A DNA stretch of 64,000 bases from Alphaproteobacteria bacterium (GTDB lineage Bacteria > Pseudomonadota > Alphaproteobacteria > Rhizobiales > Devosiaceae), in NCBI GenBank assembly GCA_018818925.1, contig JAHJQZ010000074.1:1-64000 (forward strand). Direction: 5' to 3'. The position numbers were made by a program, and so were the translations under genes. Positions 1 through 9,600 of the stretch are shown piece by piece. How positions within the stretch are numbered: position 1 is the stretch's first letter; the number at the start of each line of letters is the position of its first letter. The notes beneath the pieces are model-generated. The model saw nothing but the letters and a program-made list of their open reading frames with translations, had not been told where the DNA came from and searched no databases.

Positions 1-104
1 ACAGCTATCGCGTGCCGGCCAATGTCGTCCACGGATGCGTGGCGCTCGAAGCGGGCGTGTTGATCGACACCTTCACGCCGCATCGCGAGGATTTTCTCGG
101 CTGA
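1..104 (+). CDS. Cupin-domain protein, C-terminal fragment
   Basis: Only the last 33 codons are in the window, read from base 3 to the TGA at 102-104; the start lies upstream of base 1. The tail contains RVPANVVHG followed by ALEAGVLIDTF and a final HREDFLG. This matches the end of a small single-domain cupin, in which the proline-histidine segment forms the last metal-binding strand of the barrel. Substrate and partners cannot be judged from this piece. It could be a sensor-type or an enzymatic cupin. Confidence 0.6.
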   Translation, partial: SYRVPANVVHGCVALEAGVLIDTFTPHREDFLG

Positions 105-162
105 TCCCGTCCGGGCACCAGCCGAGCCGCCGACGCAACAAGGCACGCGTTTGACAAAGACC

Positions 163-188
163 GGCGGCGGCGGCCTGCCGCCGCCGCC
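163..188. terminator. Perfect hairpin between convergent genes
   Basis: An 11-bp perfect GGC/GCC stem (163-173 with 178-188) closes a 4-base loop. It lies 3 bases beyond the stop of the minus-strand gene at 192 and 58 bases after the stop of the cupin gene. There is no long T-tract on either side; the minus side continues GGTCTTTGTC. It may stop transcription from both sides weakly or protect 3' ends. Confidence 0.45.
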
Positions 189-191
189 AGT

Positions 192-728
192 TCACGGAGT
201 CGGAACCCGGTCGAAGGGGACGGAAGTCGACATCTTCACATCGGATTCGGCGATCCAGACATTGAAGTCGATGACGATCTGCTCCTTCTTCAAAGTCATC
301 TGGGAGTTGATCGTCAGCTCGGATCCCTCGTGCTTTTCCTGCCCCCGGAAATCGAACACCACGGTGTTGCCGCGCGGACGGCCTATGGCGAGGCCTTTGA
401 ACGCGGTGGTGGAATTCATGACGCCTTCGTAGCGATTGCGCTCATCCCGGTAGGCGATAGTTCCCTGGACCTGGAGATTCATGCCAACGACAGCGCAACG
501 TCCGGCATAGTTGATCTTGCCCTGCCCCCCGTCCTTGACATCGACGCGACAGGAGAATTTCTCCGGCTCATCGCCGCCCTTGAGTTCTCCGGTACCGCGC
601 CAGCTGCCGACATAGGTTTGCAGCAGCGCGTCCTGCTTGGGGCCTGCCATTGCAGCATCCGGGCCGCCGAAGATGAGCGCCAGTGTCGCCGCCGCCAGGA
701 TACGGTGCCAGGTTTTGGACTTGTGCAT
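192..728 (-). CDS. Hypothetical exported protein
   Basis: This encodes 178 residues. I chose the ATG at 728 because GGAGAA sits 8 bases upstream and it gives a clean Sec signal peptide (MHKSK, then a hydrophobic stretch ending AAMAG, cleavage near residue 27); an in-frame ATG 11 codons earlier would bury that signal. The mature part looks like a small beta-rich lipocalin-like fold (GSWRGTGELKGG, then alternating polar and hydrophobic strands, a few cysteines). I do not recognise a named family beyond uncharacterised rhizobial periplasmic proteins. It stands alone, convergent with the cupin gene and divergent from the ABC operon at 1036. Confidence 0.7.
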   Translation of the reverse strand: MHKSKTWHRILAAATLALIFGGPDAAMAGPKQDALLQTYVGSWRGTGELKGGDEPEKFSCRVDVKDGGQGKINYAGRCAVVGMNLQVQGTIAYRDERNRYEGVMNSTTAFKGLAIGRPRGNTVVFDFRGQEKHEGSELTINSQMTLKKEQIVIDFNVWIAESDVKMSTSVPFDRVPTP

Positions 729-1035
729 AATTATTTCTCCGTTCTTGGCCCCCTCCGCCAAGCGGCGGTGACATCAAATTAGTCGGCAACGCCCGCGTCG
801 CCAACTCCCGTGTTTGGATTCCGCATTTGTTTGATGCCTTAAGGCACTATGACGCAGCAAAAGCCCGCCGCAAGCTGTGCATGCGCGCCGCCATCCGGCC
901 TCGCGAGTTGGATTTCCCGGTGAATTCGGGCTAGAGCTTTTGGAGTCGGTTGCGCTGCGCTTTTTCGGCAAGTAGCCTCTCGCAATGCGGATGCCGTCAC
1001 GGGACGAGGCCTGAGCCAAGAAGACGACCATAGAT

Positions 1036-1755
1036 ATGACGATATCCGCTGCGACGCCGCCGCTGATCGAAACGGTCAACGCCAATCTGCACCTGATGTC
1101 CGGCAAGGACCATCTGCATATCCTCAAGGACATTTCCCTCAAGATCGCGCCGGCGGAGGTTGTCGCCATCGTCGGACCATCCGGCAGCGGCAAGACCTCG
1201 CTGCTCATGGTCCTGGCCGGGCTCGAGAAGGCGACGAGCGGCACGGTGACGGTCGCGGGGCAGGCGCTGACCGGGCTGAACGAGGACGCGCTTGCCATGT
1301 TCCGCCGCCGGAGCCTCGGCATCCTGTTTCAGAATTTCCATCTTGTGCCCTCCCTGACCGCGCTCGAGAACGTGGCGCTGGCCCTCGAGATCGCCGATGC
1401 CAACCTGCCTTACAAGAGCGTGCGGGCCGCGGCGCAGGCGGCGCTCGAAGAGGTGGGCCTCGGAGACCGGCTGACCCATCTGCCGAGCGCCCTCAGCGGC
1501 GGCGAGCAGCAGCGCGTCGCTCTCGCCCGCGCCATGGTGGCCAAGCCGCGCCTGCTTCTGGCCGACGAGCCGACGGGCAATCTCGATCAGGACGCCGGCG
1601 CCCGCGTCATCGCCCTGATGTTCGATCTCGCCCGCAAGCATCAGACCGCCGTGGTGCTGATCACCCATGACACGGCGCTGGCCAATCGCGCCGACCGTCG
1701 TCTGTCGATGAACCGCGGCCAGCTTCAGGAGATCGAGGGGGCACCGACGGCATGA
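1036..1755 (+). CDS. ABC transporter ATP-binding protein, LolD/YbbA-type
   Basis: This 239-residue ATPase drives a MacB/LolCDE-type (type VII) ABC system. Walker A is GPSGSGKTS, the signature is [15 protein letters not shown], Walker B is [12 protein letters not shown] (the DEPTGNLD form is typical of the LolD/MacB/YbbA class) and the switch histidine is in ITHD. The stop overlaps the start of the next gene (ATGA), so the two are translationally coupled. The partner is a single long FtsX-like permease, as in YbbA-YbbP, rather than LolC/LolE. The substrate is not evident; YbbAP-type systems are linked to lipid, peptide or hydrolase export. Confidence 0.88.
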   Translation: MTISAATPPLIETVNANLHLMSGKDHLHILKDISLKIAPAEVVAIVGPSGSGKTSLLMVLAGLEKATSGTVTVAGQALTGLNEDALAMFRRRSLGILFQNFHLVPSLTALENVALALEIADANLPYKSVRAAAQAALEEVGLGDRLTHLPSALSGGEQQRVALARAMVAKPRLLLADEPTGNLDQDAGARVIALMFDLARKHQTAVVLITHDTALANRADRRLSMNRGQLQEIEGAPTA

Positions 1756-4301
1756 GGCAGCTTCTGAGCTGGATGCGCCTGGCGGTCACCGATCTTCGCG
1801 GCGACATGCGGCGTTTCGTCGTGCTCATCGCCTGCCTGGCCCTTGGGACCAGCGTCATCGCCGCCGTCGGATCGGTCGGCACCAGCCTCAAGAACGCCGT
1901 CGACCGCGACGCCACGCTCCTGATGGGCGGCGACATCGAGGCGTCGCGCCCGGACGAGCCGGCGAGCGCCGAAGAGATCGCCTATCTCAAAAGCTTCGGC
2001 AAGGTCGCCTATGTGGTCGACACGGCGGCGCGCGGCGCGGCCGGCGAGGAATCGGCCCTACTCGACCTGATCGCGGTCGACGATGTCTATCCGCTGGTCG
2101 GCGTCGTGGTGAGCCCACAGCTTCCTGCCGGCGCCAGGCCGGCGACCATCCTCGACGCGCGCGGCGGCGCCTGGGGCGCCCTGGTCGATCCGGTGCTCTA
2201 CGACCGGCTGCTGCTCGGTCCCGGCGGACGCTTCACCATCGGCCAGACCGCCTTCGAAATCCGTGGCGCCATTGCCGGCATGCCGGACGGCGCGGCGCGC
2301 GGCTTCAAGCTCGGCATGACGGTGATGATCTCGACCGACGCCTTCGCATCGATGTCCGATCTGCGAGCGCCGCTGCCCGGCCTTCTGACCAATTACCGCT
2401 ACAAGATCGCGCTCGACAGCCTCGATTATTCCGAGGCCCAGGCCGAGATTACCGCACATTTCGCCGACAATGTCTGGGAGGTGCGCACCCCGCGCGACGT
2501 CGCCGGGGATCTGGTGCGGTTCTACGACATGTTCACGCGTTTTCTGCTCATCGTCGGGCTCAGCTCGCTGCTGGTCGGCGGCGTCGGCGTGTCGAGCGGA
2601 GTGATGTCCTATATCGCCGAGCGCCAGCACGCCATCGCGGTGTTCCGCAGCCTCGGGGCGACGAGCGCCCGTATTCTCGTGCATTTCCTCACCCAGATCG
2701 GCATCCTGACCGGCATCGGCGTCTTGGTCGGGGTCGGCGCCGGCGCCAGCGCCTCGATGGTCATCCTGCCCGTCCTCGGCCGCACGCTCGCCATCGATCT
2801 GCCGCCAACGATCGAGACCGTGCCGCTCCTGACGGCGGCGAGCTTCGGGCTGATCGCCGGGTTCGCCTATTCCTTCCTGCCGCTGATGCAGGCGCAGCGC
2901 ATCAGCCCGGCCCTTTTGTTCCGCAGCCTCGGCTCGGTACCGCCGCGCGTCGAGGCCAATACCCTCTTGCGCCCGGCGATTTTCATCCCGCTGATCCTTT
3001 CGGCCGGGGCGCTGTTTCTCCTGGCCATGGCGATCACCGGCAATTTCGCCCTTGTCGGCTACTACACGCTCGGCGTCGTCGTCACCTTCCTGGTGCTGCG
3101 CCTGGCGGCCATCGGGCTCAACTACCTGCTCAAAAGCCTGCCGGCGCCGCGACAGGCGGTTTTGCGCCATGCATTGCGGAACATTCCGGCGCCTGGCTCC
3201 AGCGCTTCGATCGTGGTGGTTTCGCTCGGTCTCGGGCTGGCGCTGTTGCTGGTGATCGCCCTGCTCAACGTCAATCTCTACCAGCAATTGACCGGTCAGA
3301 TCGTCAAGGACGCGCCGACCTTCGTGGTCACCGACCTGTTCAGCGACGAGGTCGACGAGATCGAGGCGATCCACAAAACCGATCCGGACATGGCCGATTT
3401 CCAGTCGAGCCCGATGCTGCGCGGCCGCATTGTCTCGATCAAGGGCCGCGACCCGCAGAGTTTCAAGGACCTGGCCGGCGAGTCGGCCTACATGATCGCC
3501 CAAGACGTACCGATCACCTACCGGGCGGACATGCCGGCCGAGTCTACCATCACTTATGGCGAATGGTGGCCGGCCGACTACAACGGCCCGCCGCTCGTGT
3601 CGCTGCGCGATCCGGTGCGCGAGGAGTTCGGGCTCGCGGTCGGCGACGAGATTTCCTTCGATCTGTTCGGCGACATCATCGAAGCACGCATCGGCAATTT
3701 CCGCGAATTCGACTACCAGCGCGGCATCAATTTCATGGTCACCGTCTCGCCCGGCGCGCTTGAAATGTACCCGGCGACGTATCTGGGCACGATCAAGGCC
3801 GCCGAGGGTCGGGAGAAGGACCTCGAACGCAAGCTGTTCCGCGCCTTCCCGCTCGTGAGCTTCATCCCGATCGGCGACGCGCTCGAACAGGCGGCCGACA
3901 TCTTCGGCAAGCTGTCGATGGCGGTGAACACGGTGGGCGGCCTCGCCGTCATCAACGGGCTGCTGGTGCTGGCCGGAACCATGGCTTCGGGGCGCAAGCG
4001 CCGCGAATCCGACGCGGTGATCGAAAAGGTTCTCGGGGCGACGCGCGGCGACGTTCTCAAGGTCTTCACGCTCGAATACGCCATTCTCGGCGCCTTCTCG
4101 GCCTTGGTCGCGGCGGTGATCGGCGTCACCGCCGCCTGGGCGATTTCTGTACTGGCGCTTGAGATCGAGTTTGTTGCCGATGGCGGTCTGCTCGCCGGCG
4201 TGGTGGTCGGCGCCATCGCCCTGACCATCGCCGCCGGTGCCATCACCACCTGGCAGGCCCTGTCGACATCGCCGGCCCGGCATCTGCGGGCGGAAGGCTG
4301 A
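1752..4301 (+). CDS. ABC transporter permease, FtsX/YbbP family
   Basis: This 849-residue inner-membrane permease has one N-terminal membrane segment, a large periplasmic domain, a first FtsX block of three helices (around residues 255-380), a central helix pair, a second periplasmic domain and a second FtsX block near the C-terminus (MAVNTVGGLAVINGLLVLAG, GATRGDVLKVFTLEY). Two FtsX units in about 850 residues is the YbbP architecture. It overlaps the ATPase stop by 4 bases. The pair probably forms a mechanotransmission complex acting on an envelope substrate; no associated esterase (TesA) gene is present. It ends 9 bases before the convergent pbpC gene. Confidence 0.88.
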   Translation: MRQLLSWMRLAVTDLRGDMRRFVVLIACLALGTSVIAAVGSVGTSLKNAVDRDATLLMGGDIEASRPDEPASAEEIAYLKSFGKVAYVVDTAARGAAGEESALLDLIAVDDVYPLVGVVVSPQLPAGARPATILDARGGAWGALVDPVLYDRLLLGPGGRFTIGQTAFEIRGAIAGMPDGAARGFKLGMTVMISTDAFASMSDLRAPLPGLLTNYRYKIALDSLDYSEAQAEITAHFADNVWEVRTPRDVAGDLVRFYDMFTRFLLIVGLSSLLVGGVGVSSGVMSYIAERQHAIAVFRSLGATSARILVHFLTQIGILTGIGVLVGVGAGASASMVILPVLGRTLAIDLPPTIETVPLLTAASFGLIAGFAYSFLPLMQAQRISPALLFRSLGSVPPRVEANTLLRPAIFIPLILSAGALFLLAMAITGNFALVGYYTLGVVVTFLVLRLAAIGLNYLLKSLPAPRQAVLRHALRNIPAPGSSASIVVVSLGLGLALLLVIALLNVNLYQQLTGQIVKDAPTFVVTDLFSDEVDEIEAIHKTDPDMADFQSSPMLRGRIVSIKGRDPQSFKDLAGESAYMIAQDVPITYRADMPAESTITYGEWWPADYNGPPLVSLRDPVREEFGLAVGDEISFDLFGDIIEARIGNFREFDYQRGINFMVTVSPGALEMYPATYLGTIKAAEGREKDLERKLFRAFPLVSFIPIGDALEQAADIFGKLSMAVNTVGGLAVINGLLVLAGTMASGRKRRESDAVIEKVLGATRGDVLKVFTLEYAILGAFSALVAAVIGVTAAWAISVLALEIEFVADGGLLAGVVVGAIALTIAAGAITTWQALSTSPARHLRAEG

Positions 4302-4310
4302 CGTTTCGCC

Positions 4311-6449
4311 TCAGCGCAGGAACACCTTGACGATATCCGATTGCCCGTCGGCATCGACGACCGACAGGGTGACAAAGCCCGGGCCTTCCGGCGAAAGGCT
4401 CGTTTGCCGGGCGAAGTCGGCGCGGACGACCGGATCGCCATCGAGGAAATAGGTGAAGGGCGGCACGCCGTTGCGCACCTTGACCACCAGGCTGGCCGCA
4501 TAGCCTTCGGAAAGGCCGAGATCGACATCGACGCCATCGGAAGGAAAGGTGATTTCCGGCGCCGGGCTGCGCGCCACGAGCGCGGCATTGGGATGGCGGA
4601 AATTGCGCAGCGGCAATGGCAATTGCGCGTTGGCGGCGAGGATGGCCCCGGACGGCGCCCGTGGCAGCGGCGTCGCCGGCGCGCCGAGCCGGTCGAAGCT
4701 TTCGAACAGGAGCGGCGCGGCGGCGGAGATGCCGGTCAGGCCCGGCATGGAGGCGCCATCGGGCCGCCCCACCCAGACGCCGATGACGGTCTTGCCGTCG
4801 AAGCCGATCGACCAGGCGTCGCGATAGCCGTAGGAGGTGCCGGTCTTGTAGGCGATGCGGCCCGGGGCGCCGTTATGGGGCGGCGGCACGCCGGCGAGAA
4901 TGTCGGAGACGTACCAGGCGGCGAGTTCGTCGAGAACATGCGGGCGGGCGCCGTTCCAGGTCCGGGCCGGGCCGGCGCCGTCGATCAGGTCGAAGGGCGC
5001 GCCGCCGCGGGCGATGGCACCGTAGAGCGAAACGAGGTCCCTGAGCGTCACGCCGACGCCGCCAAGACCAATGGCCAGGCCCGGCATTGCCGTATCGGGC
5101 AGGACGGGCTGGACATTGGCGCGCTTCAGCCGCGCCAGCAGCCGCGCCGGCCCGACCGCGTCGAGCACGATGACCGCCGGCACGTTGAGCGACTGGGTCA
5201 AGGCCTGGCGCATGGTGACGGTGCCATGGTTCAGACCGTCGAAATTGACCGGGTCGTAGCCGGAAAAACCGGTCGGCCGGTCGGCGATCAGGCTTTCGGG
5301 ATGGGCGAGGCCGAGTTCGAAGGCGAGGCCGTAGATCAGCGGCTTGAGCGTCGAGCCGGGCGAGCGTTCGGCCCGCGTCATGTCGACGAAGCCGTCGGAC
5401 CGAGTGGCGAGCAGGCCCGCCGACCCGACCGAGGCGAGCACCTCGCCGCTTCCGAGATCGGCGACGACGATGCCGACCGAGACGTCCGGGCCCATTATGG
5501 CGGCACGGGCGGCGGCGAGCGTCTCGAGGCTCTGCTGCAAGCCGAGGTCGACGGTCAGGGCGATATGGCGGCTTTGCGGCGCATTGGCGACGGCCGTTCG
5601 AGCCAGGTGCGGCGCGAGGAGCGGAAAATCGCGCCGCGCCGACGGCACTGGCTCGCGCTTGGCGAATTCGGCCTCGTCCGGGCTTAAAAGGCCGGCGCCG
5701 GTCAGCCGGTCGAGCACGCGGTCGCGGCTCATGCGGGCGGCATCGGCGTCGCGATCGGGGCGACGCGCCTCGGGCGATTGCGGCAGGGCGACGAGTAGCG
5801 CCGCCTCGGCCGTGGTGAGGCGCGCCGGCTCCTTGCCGAACCAGGAAAGGCTGGCGGCGCGCACGCCCTCGATATTGCCGCCAAAGGGGGCGAGGGTGAG
5901 GTAGAGGGTGAGGATTTCGTCCTTTGACAGGCTTTGTTCGAGCCGGTCCGCCAGCGCCATCTGCCTGATCTTGGCGGCAAGATTGCCGGTCGGCGTGCGG
6001 TCGATGAGGCGGGCGACCTGCATGGAAAGGGTCGAGCCGCCCGAAACGATCCTGCCCCCTGCCCCGACGAATTGCATCCCGGCACGCAGCATGGCCTGCC
6101 AGTCGATGCCGCTATGCGAATAGTAGTTCTTGTCCTCGTAGGCGATCAGCATGTCGAGATAGCGCCGGTCGACGGCATCGATCCCGACTGGCAGGCGCCA
6201 GCGCCCCTCCGGCGTCGTGAACGGCCTCAAGAGCCGGTCGTTGCGGTCGACGACGACGGTCGAGACCACCAGAGTTTCCGCATTCGGGATTTCGGGCAGG
6301 TCGCGCGTGAGGCCGACAACGAGCGCCAGAACGGCGAAGATGCTGCCGACCAGGACGATGGAAACGGCCGAGGCCAGCGACCAGGCCCACCAGTACCGGG
6401 GGGCCTGGCCGCTGCTGCTTGCGGTTGCGGGACGGTCGGGAGCGGTCAT
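4311..6449 (-). CDS. pbpC: Penicillin-binding protein 1C
   Basis: This bifunctional class A PBP has 712 residues. An N-terminal membrane anchor (about residues 24-48) is followed by a GT51 glycosyltransferase with EDKNYYSHSGID and GGSTLSMQVARL. The transpeptidase carries SPGSTLKP (active-site serine), SLN and KTGTS. A C-terminal BiPBP_C beta domain (about residues 620-712) distinguishes PbpC from PBP1a/1b. It polymerises and may cross-link peptidoglycan at the periplasmic face. It lies downstream of and on the same strand as the alpha-2-macroglobulin gene, the classical yfhM-pbpC pairing thought to guard and repair a breached envelope. The 179-bp gap between them holds a hairpin. Confidence 0.95.
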   Translation of the reverse strand: MTAPDRPATASSSGQAPRYWWAWSLASAVSIVLVGSIFAVLALVVGLTRDLPEIPNAETLVVSTVVVDRNDRLLRPFTTPEGRWRLPVGIDAVDRRYLDMLIAYEDKNYYSHSGIDWQAMLRAGMQFVGAGGRIVSGGSTLSMQVARLIDRTPTGNLAAKIRQMALADRLEQSLSKDEILTLYLTLAPFGGNIEGVRAASLSWFGKEPARLTTAEAALLVALPQSPEARRPDRDADAARMSRDRVLDRLTGAGLLSPDEAEFAKREPVPSARRDFPLLAPHLARTAVANAPQSRHIALTVDLGLQQSLETLAAARAAIMGPDVSVGIVVADLGSGEVLASVGSAGLLATRSDGFVDMTRAERSPGSTLKPLIYGLAFELGLAHPESLIADRPTGFSGYDPVNFDGLNHGTVTMRQALTQSLNVPAVIVLDAVGPARLLARLKRANVQPVLPDTAMPGLAIGLGGVGVTLRDLVSLYGAIARGGAPFDLIDGAGPARTWNGARPHVLDELAAWYVSDILAGVPPPHNGAPGRIAYKTGTSYGYRDAWSIGFDGKTVIGVWVGRPDGASMPGLTGISAAAPLLFESFDRLGAPATPLPRAPSGAILAANAQLPLPLRNFRHPNAALVARSPAPEITFPSDGVDVDLGLSEGYAASLVVKVRNGVPPFTYFLDGDPVVRADFARQTSLSPEGPGFVTLSVVDADGQSDIVKVFLR

Positions 6450-6560
6450 GGAGTCACTGGTTCAGCGTCTGTGCGAGCCGCGTCGTGGCGAAGTGATGCG
6501 GAAAGCCGGAAGCGATGGCGCCCCCGGCTCCGCCCCACCCAACCCGGCTGCGCCAGGCCA

Positions 6561-6581
6561 CCCTCCCCACAAAGGGGAGGG
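6561..6581. repeat. Short GC palindrome between alpha-2-macroglobulin and pbpC
   Basis: CCCTCCCC at 6561-6568 pairs perfectly with GGGGAGGG at 6574-6581 across a 5-base loop. It resembles the CT/GA-rich hairpins at 31.8, 47.1 and 50.1 kb without being identical. It lies in the spacer of the presumed alpha-2-macroglobulin-pbpC operon and could act as an mRNA stabiliser or partial terminator. Confidence 0.4.
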
Positions 6582-6628
6582 AAGCCTGCGATGCCCTGGA
6601 CAAGGCGCGTGTCACGCCCGGGGTCACC

Positions 6629-9600
6629 TCAACCCCCGAGCGTGCCGATGACGATCTCGCCGGCGTCGGTGTTGGCGCGCTGGGCCGGGCGGTACATGTC
6701 CTCGACGCTCGCACCCGGCAGGGTGAACGTGCCCGGTGTCACCGCCCGCACCATATAGGCCGTCGAGAAGCTCGACGCCTCGCTGACATAGCGGAAGGCA
6801 GCGACATAGGTGTCGGTGCGCGACTCGACATGGACAGGCGCATCGACGATGAGCCAGGCGAGATCGCCGACGCCGCTGCCGGCGCTGAGATCGGGATTCT
6901 CGATCTCGAAACCGGCAGGCAGGGGATCGGAGATGACGTACTGGCCCGAGCCGAGCACCTCGGCCGTCACCGACAGGACGACGACGAAGCGGTCGTTCTG
7001 CTCGGGGAAGAGCGCACCCTCGATCGGCGTGCCATCGAGACGGTAATAGCTCCGCGAGATGGTGAAGCCATTGCTCGTCGCGGCCGGTGGCGTTTCGGGA
7101 ATGCCGGTGACCGAGATGGTCGCCTCGGTCGCCCTGTTGCCCGTGTTCTCGACAAGAACCGGCAGATGCATCAGGTCGGCGGCCGAATAGCGGCGATAGA
7201 CCGGACCGGTCACCGGTTCGGCGTCGATGGCAATGTCGCCATCCGCCGTTTCTGTGCCGAGCGCCGCCGCCGCCAGCAGCGTCCATGCGTCCTCCTGGGT
7301 CGAGGTATAGCGCTCGAGATTGCGGAGGCCGGCAAGCTGCTGGGCCAGCGGCCGCGTGTCGACGCCGGCCGGCTGCGTTTCGGCGGCGAGCGCCAGAACG
7401 CCGGCGAGGTCGCGCAGGCGGCTGCCGTAGTCGCTACGATAGCTCAGCATGTCCTCGTCGGACGAGCGAAGGTCGTCAATCGCCGCCTCGAAGGCCTCGG
7501 ACGCCCGTGCCCGCTCGCCGTAAAGGGCGAGCGCTGCGCCGATCTGCGCCTTGGCGAGCGGGGTGGCGAAGTTGTCGAGCCGCGCTTCGAGATATTAGCG
7601 GAGGTCGCCGATCGAGGCCCGCCCGGCCCGCGCCAGATCGTAGAGCGCATAGGCGATGTCCTCGCCGCCGAAGTCGAAATCGGAGGCGTAGGACACCTGG
7701 TTGCCGAGATTGTCGAGCGCCCTTTCGAGCCCGTCCGCCGGCACGTCGTATCCGGCCGACTTGGCTCTCAGAAGGAAGTCGGTGACATAGCCATCGAGCC
7801 ACATCTCGGTATAGCTGAACGGTCCCCACAGCCCAAAGCCGCCCGAATAGGTCTGCTTGGACATGAGGTCGGCGATGGCCGAACGGACGCGGCCGTCGAT
7901 CTCACCGTCTTCCCCGAGGCCGATCATGCCGGCAACGTCGTTGAGATAGAGAAGCGGCAGCGCCCGGCTCGTCACCTGCTCGGCGCAACCATAGGGGTAG
8001 CGGTCGAGCGCCAGCAGCAATTCGGGCACGTTGAGCCGCGCCAGCGGTCCGACCGCCAGCGTCAGCGTGCCGGTGCCGGGAAGCAGGCCGGCGAAGTAGC
8101 CATTGTCGACATCGATCGACGCGCCCGGCTCGATCGGCCAGGTGACCGTCGTCGTGGTGGCGACACTGGTCGGACGGACGCCGAGCGTCAGGGTCTTGAC
8201 CAGGGCATTGCCGGACGGATCGGTCAGAAGAAGTCTCAGGTCGTGATCGCCGATTTCCTTGCCTGTCAGCACGAAATCGAGGGCGACGCGACCGCCGGCC
8301 GCGAGCTCGAAGCTGCGGTTGCCGACATCGGCGGAAAGGCCGTTGCCTGTCGTGAGTTCGACGGCATAGCCGCCCTCCTCGCCGCTGACATTGGCGATTT
8401 CGACCAGAAGCCGCGCACTGTCATCGACGCGCAGGAAGCGCGGCGGCGACAGGGTGACCACGACCGGATCGTGAACGACGACATCCTTCTCGGCATGACC
8501 GACGGCGTTGTCGGTCCAGGCCATGGCCATGACGCGCACCGTGCCGTTGAAATCTGGCATGTCGAATTCGACGCTGGCCGTGCCGTCGTCACCGACGGTG
8601 ACGATGCCGGAATGCAGCGCCACCAGAACCGAGGTCGGCGGCGGCGCGCCGGAGCCGCCCATGCCGTCGCCGCCGGAGCGGAAGGCGCCGGGCAGGCCCT
8701 GGGTCGGGTCGATCAATTGCCCGTAAAGGTCGCGGATATCGACGCCGAGCTGGCGCTGGCCATAGAACCAGCCATCCGGGTCCGGGGTTTCGAAACCGGT
8801 GAGATTGAGGATGCCGAGATCGACGGCGGCCACGGCGACATAGGCCCTGGTGCCCGCCGCGGCGGCGCCGACATCGACCGTCGCCGTGAAGGCTTCACGC
8901 GGCAGCGCTTCCTCCGGCACGTCGAGCGCGAGACCGATGAGACGTTCGCCCGGATCGACATCGGCGAAGGCGAGGCCGACGGCGCGCGCCGGCATGCGCT
9001 TTTCGCCGGCATCGGCCGGCCGGTAGAGCATGGCCGTGACATAGGCGCCCGGCCCCCAGTCCGCGGTGACCGGCAGGGAAACACTGGTGCCGCCCTCGGG
9101 CACGTCCACGGCCTGCATGTCGATGATGCGGTCATCGACCACGAGCACCAGGGCCGTGCCGGCGAATTGCGGTTCGAGCCTGAGGACCGCCGTCTCGCCG
9201 ACGGCATAGGCCTTTTTGTCGAGGGCGACGTCGAGCGTGTCGGGCGTGTCCGATCCGGCCTCGGCATAGTAATAGCCGGCATAGAAGGACTGGCTCGACG
9301 AGGTCGGGTTGTCGCCGGTCGTTTCGATCTCGAACAGGTAGCGGCCCCAGTCGACCGGGGCACTGACGCGCACGGCGCCGGTTTCCGCCGTGTCGACGGA
9401 GCCGTTGGCGACGCGGGAGGTCGTGGTGATCGCCTCCCATTTCCAGGTGCCGCCGGTGCGGTACCATTGATACGTGGTGGTGATGCGGCTGAGCGTCCAT
9501 TCAAGGCCGGTGCGGGCCGCGAGCGCGCCGTCGGGGGCGACGGTGATGATGTCGAAGCCGGCTTCCGACCCCTCGCCCAGCTCGCTGCCCTTGAAGGCCG

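Noticed and set aside
2058-4283. Long minus-strand open frame opposite the FtsX-type permease
   Set aside because: Composition is that of an antisense shadow (Arg/Asp/Gln/His-rich, no motif), while the plus strand has a coherent membrane protein.
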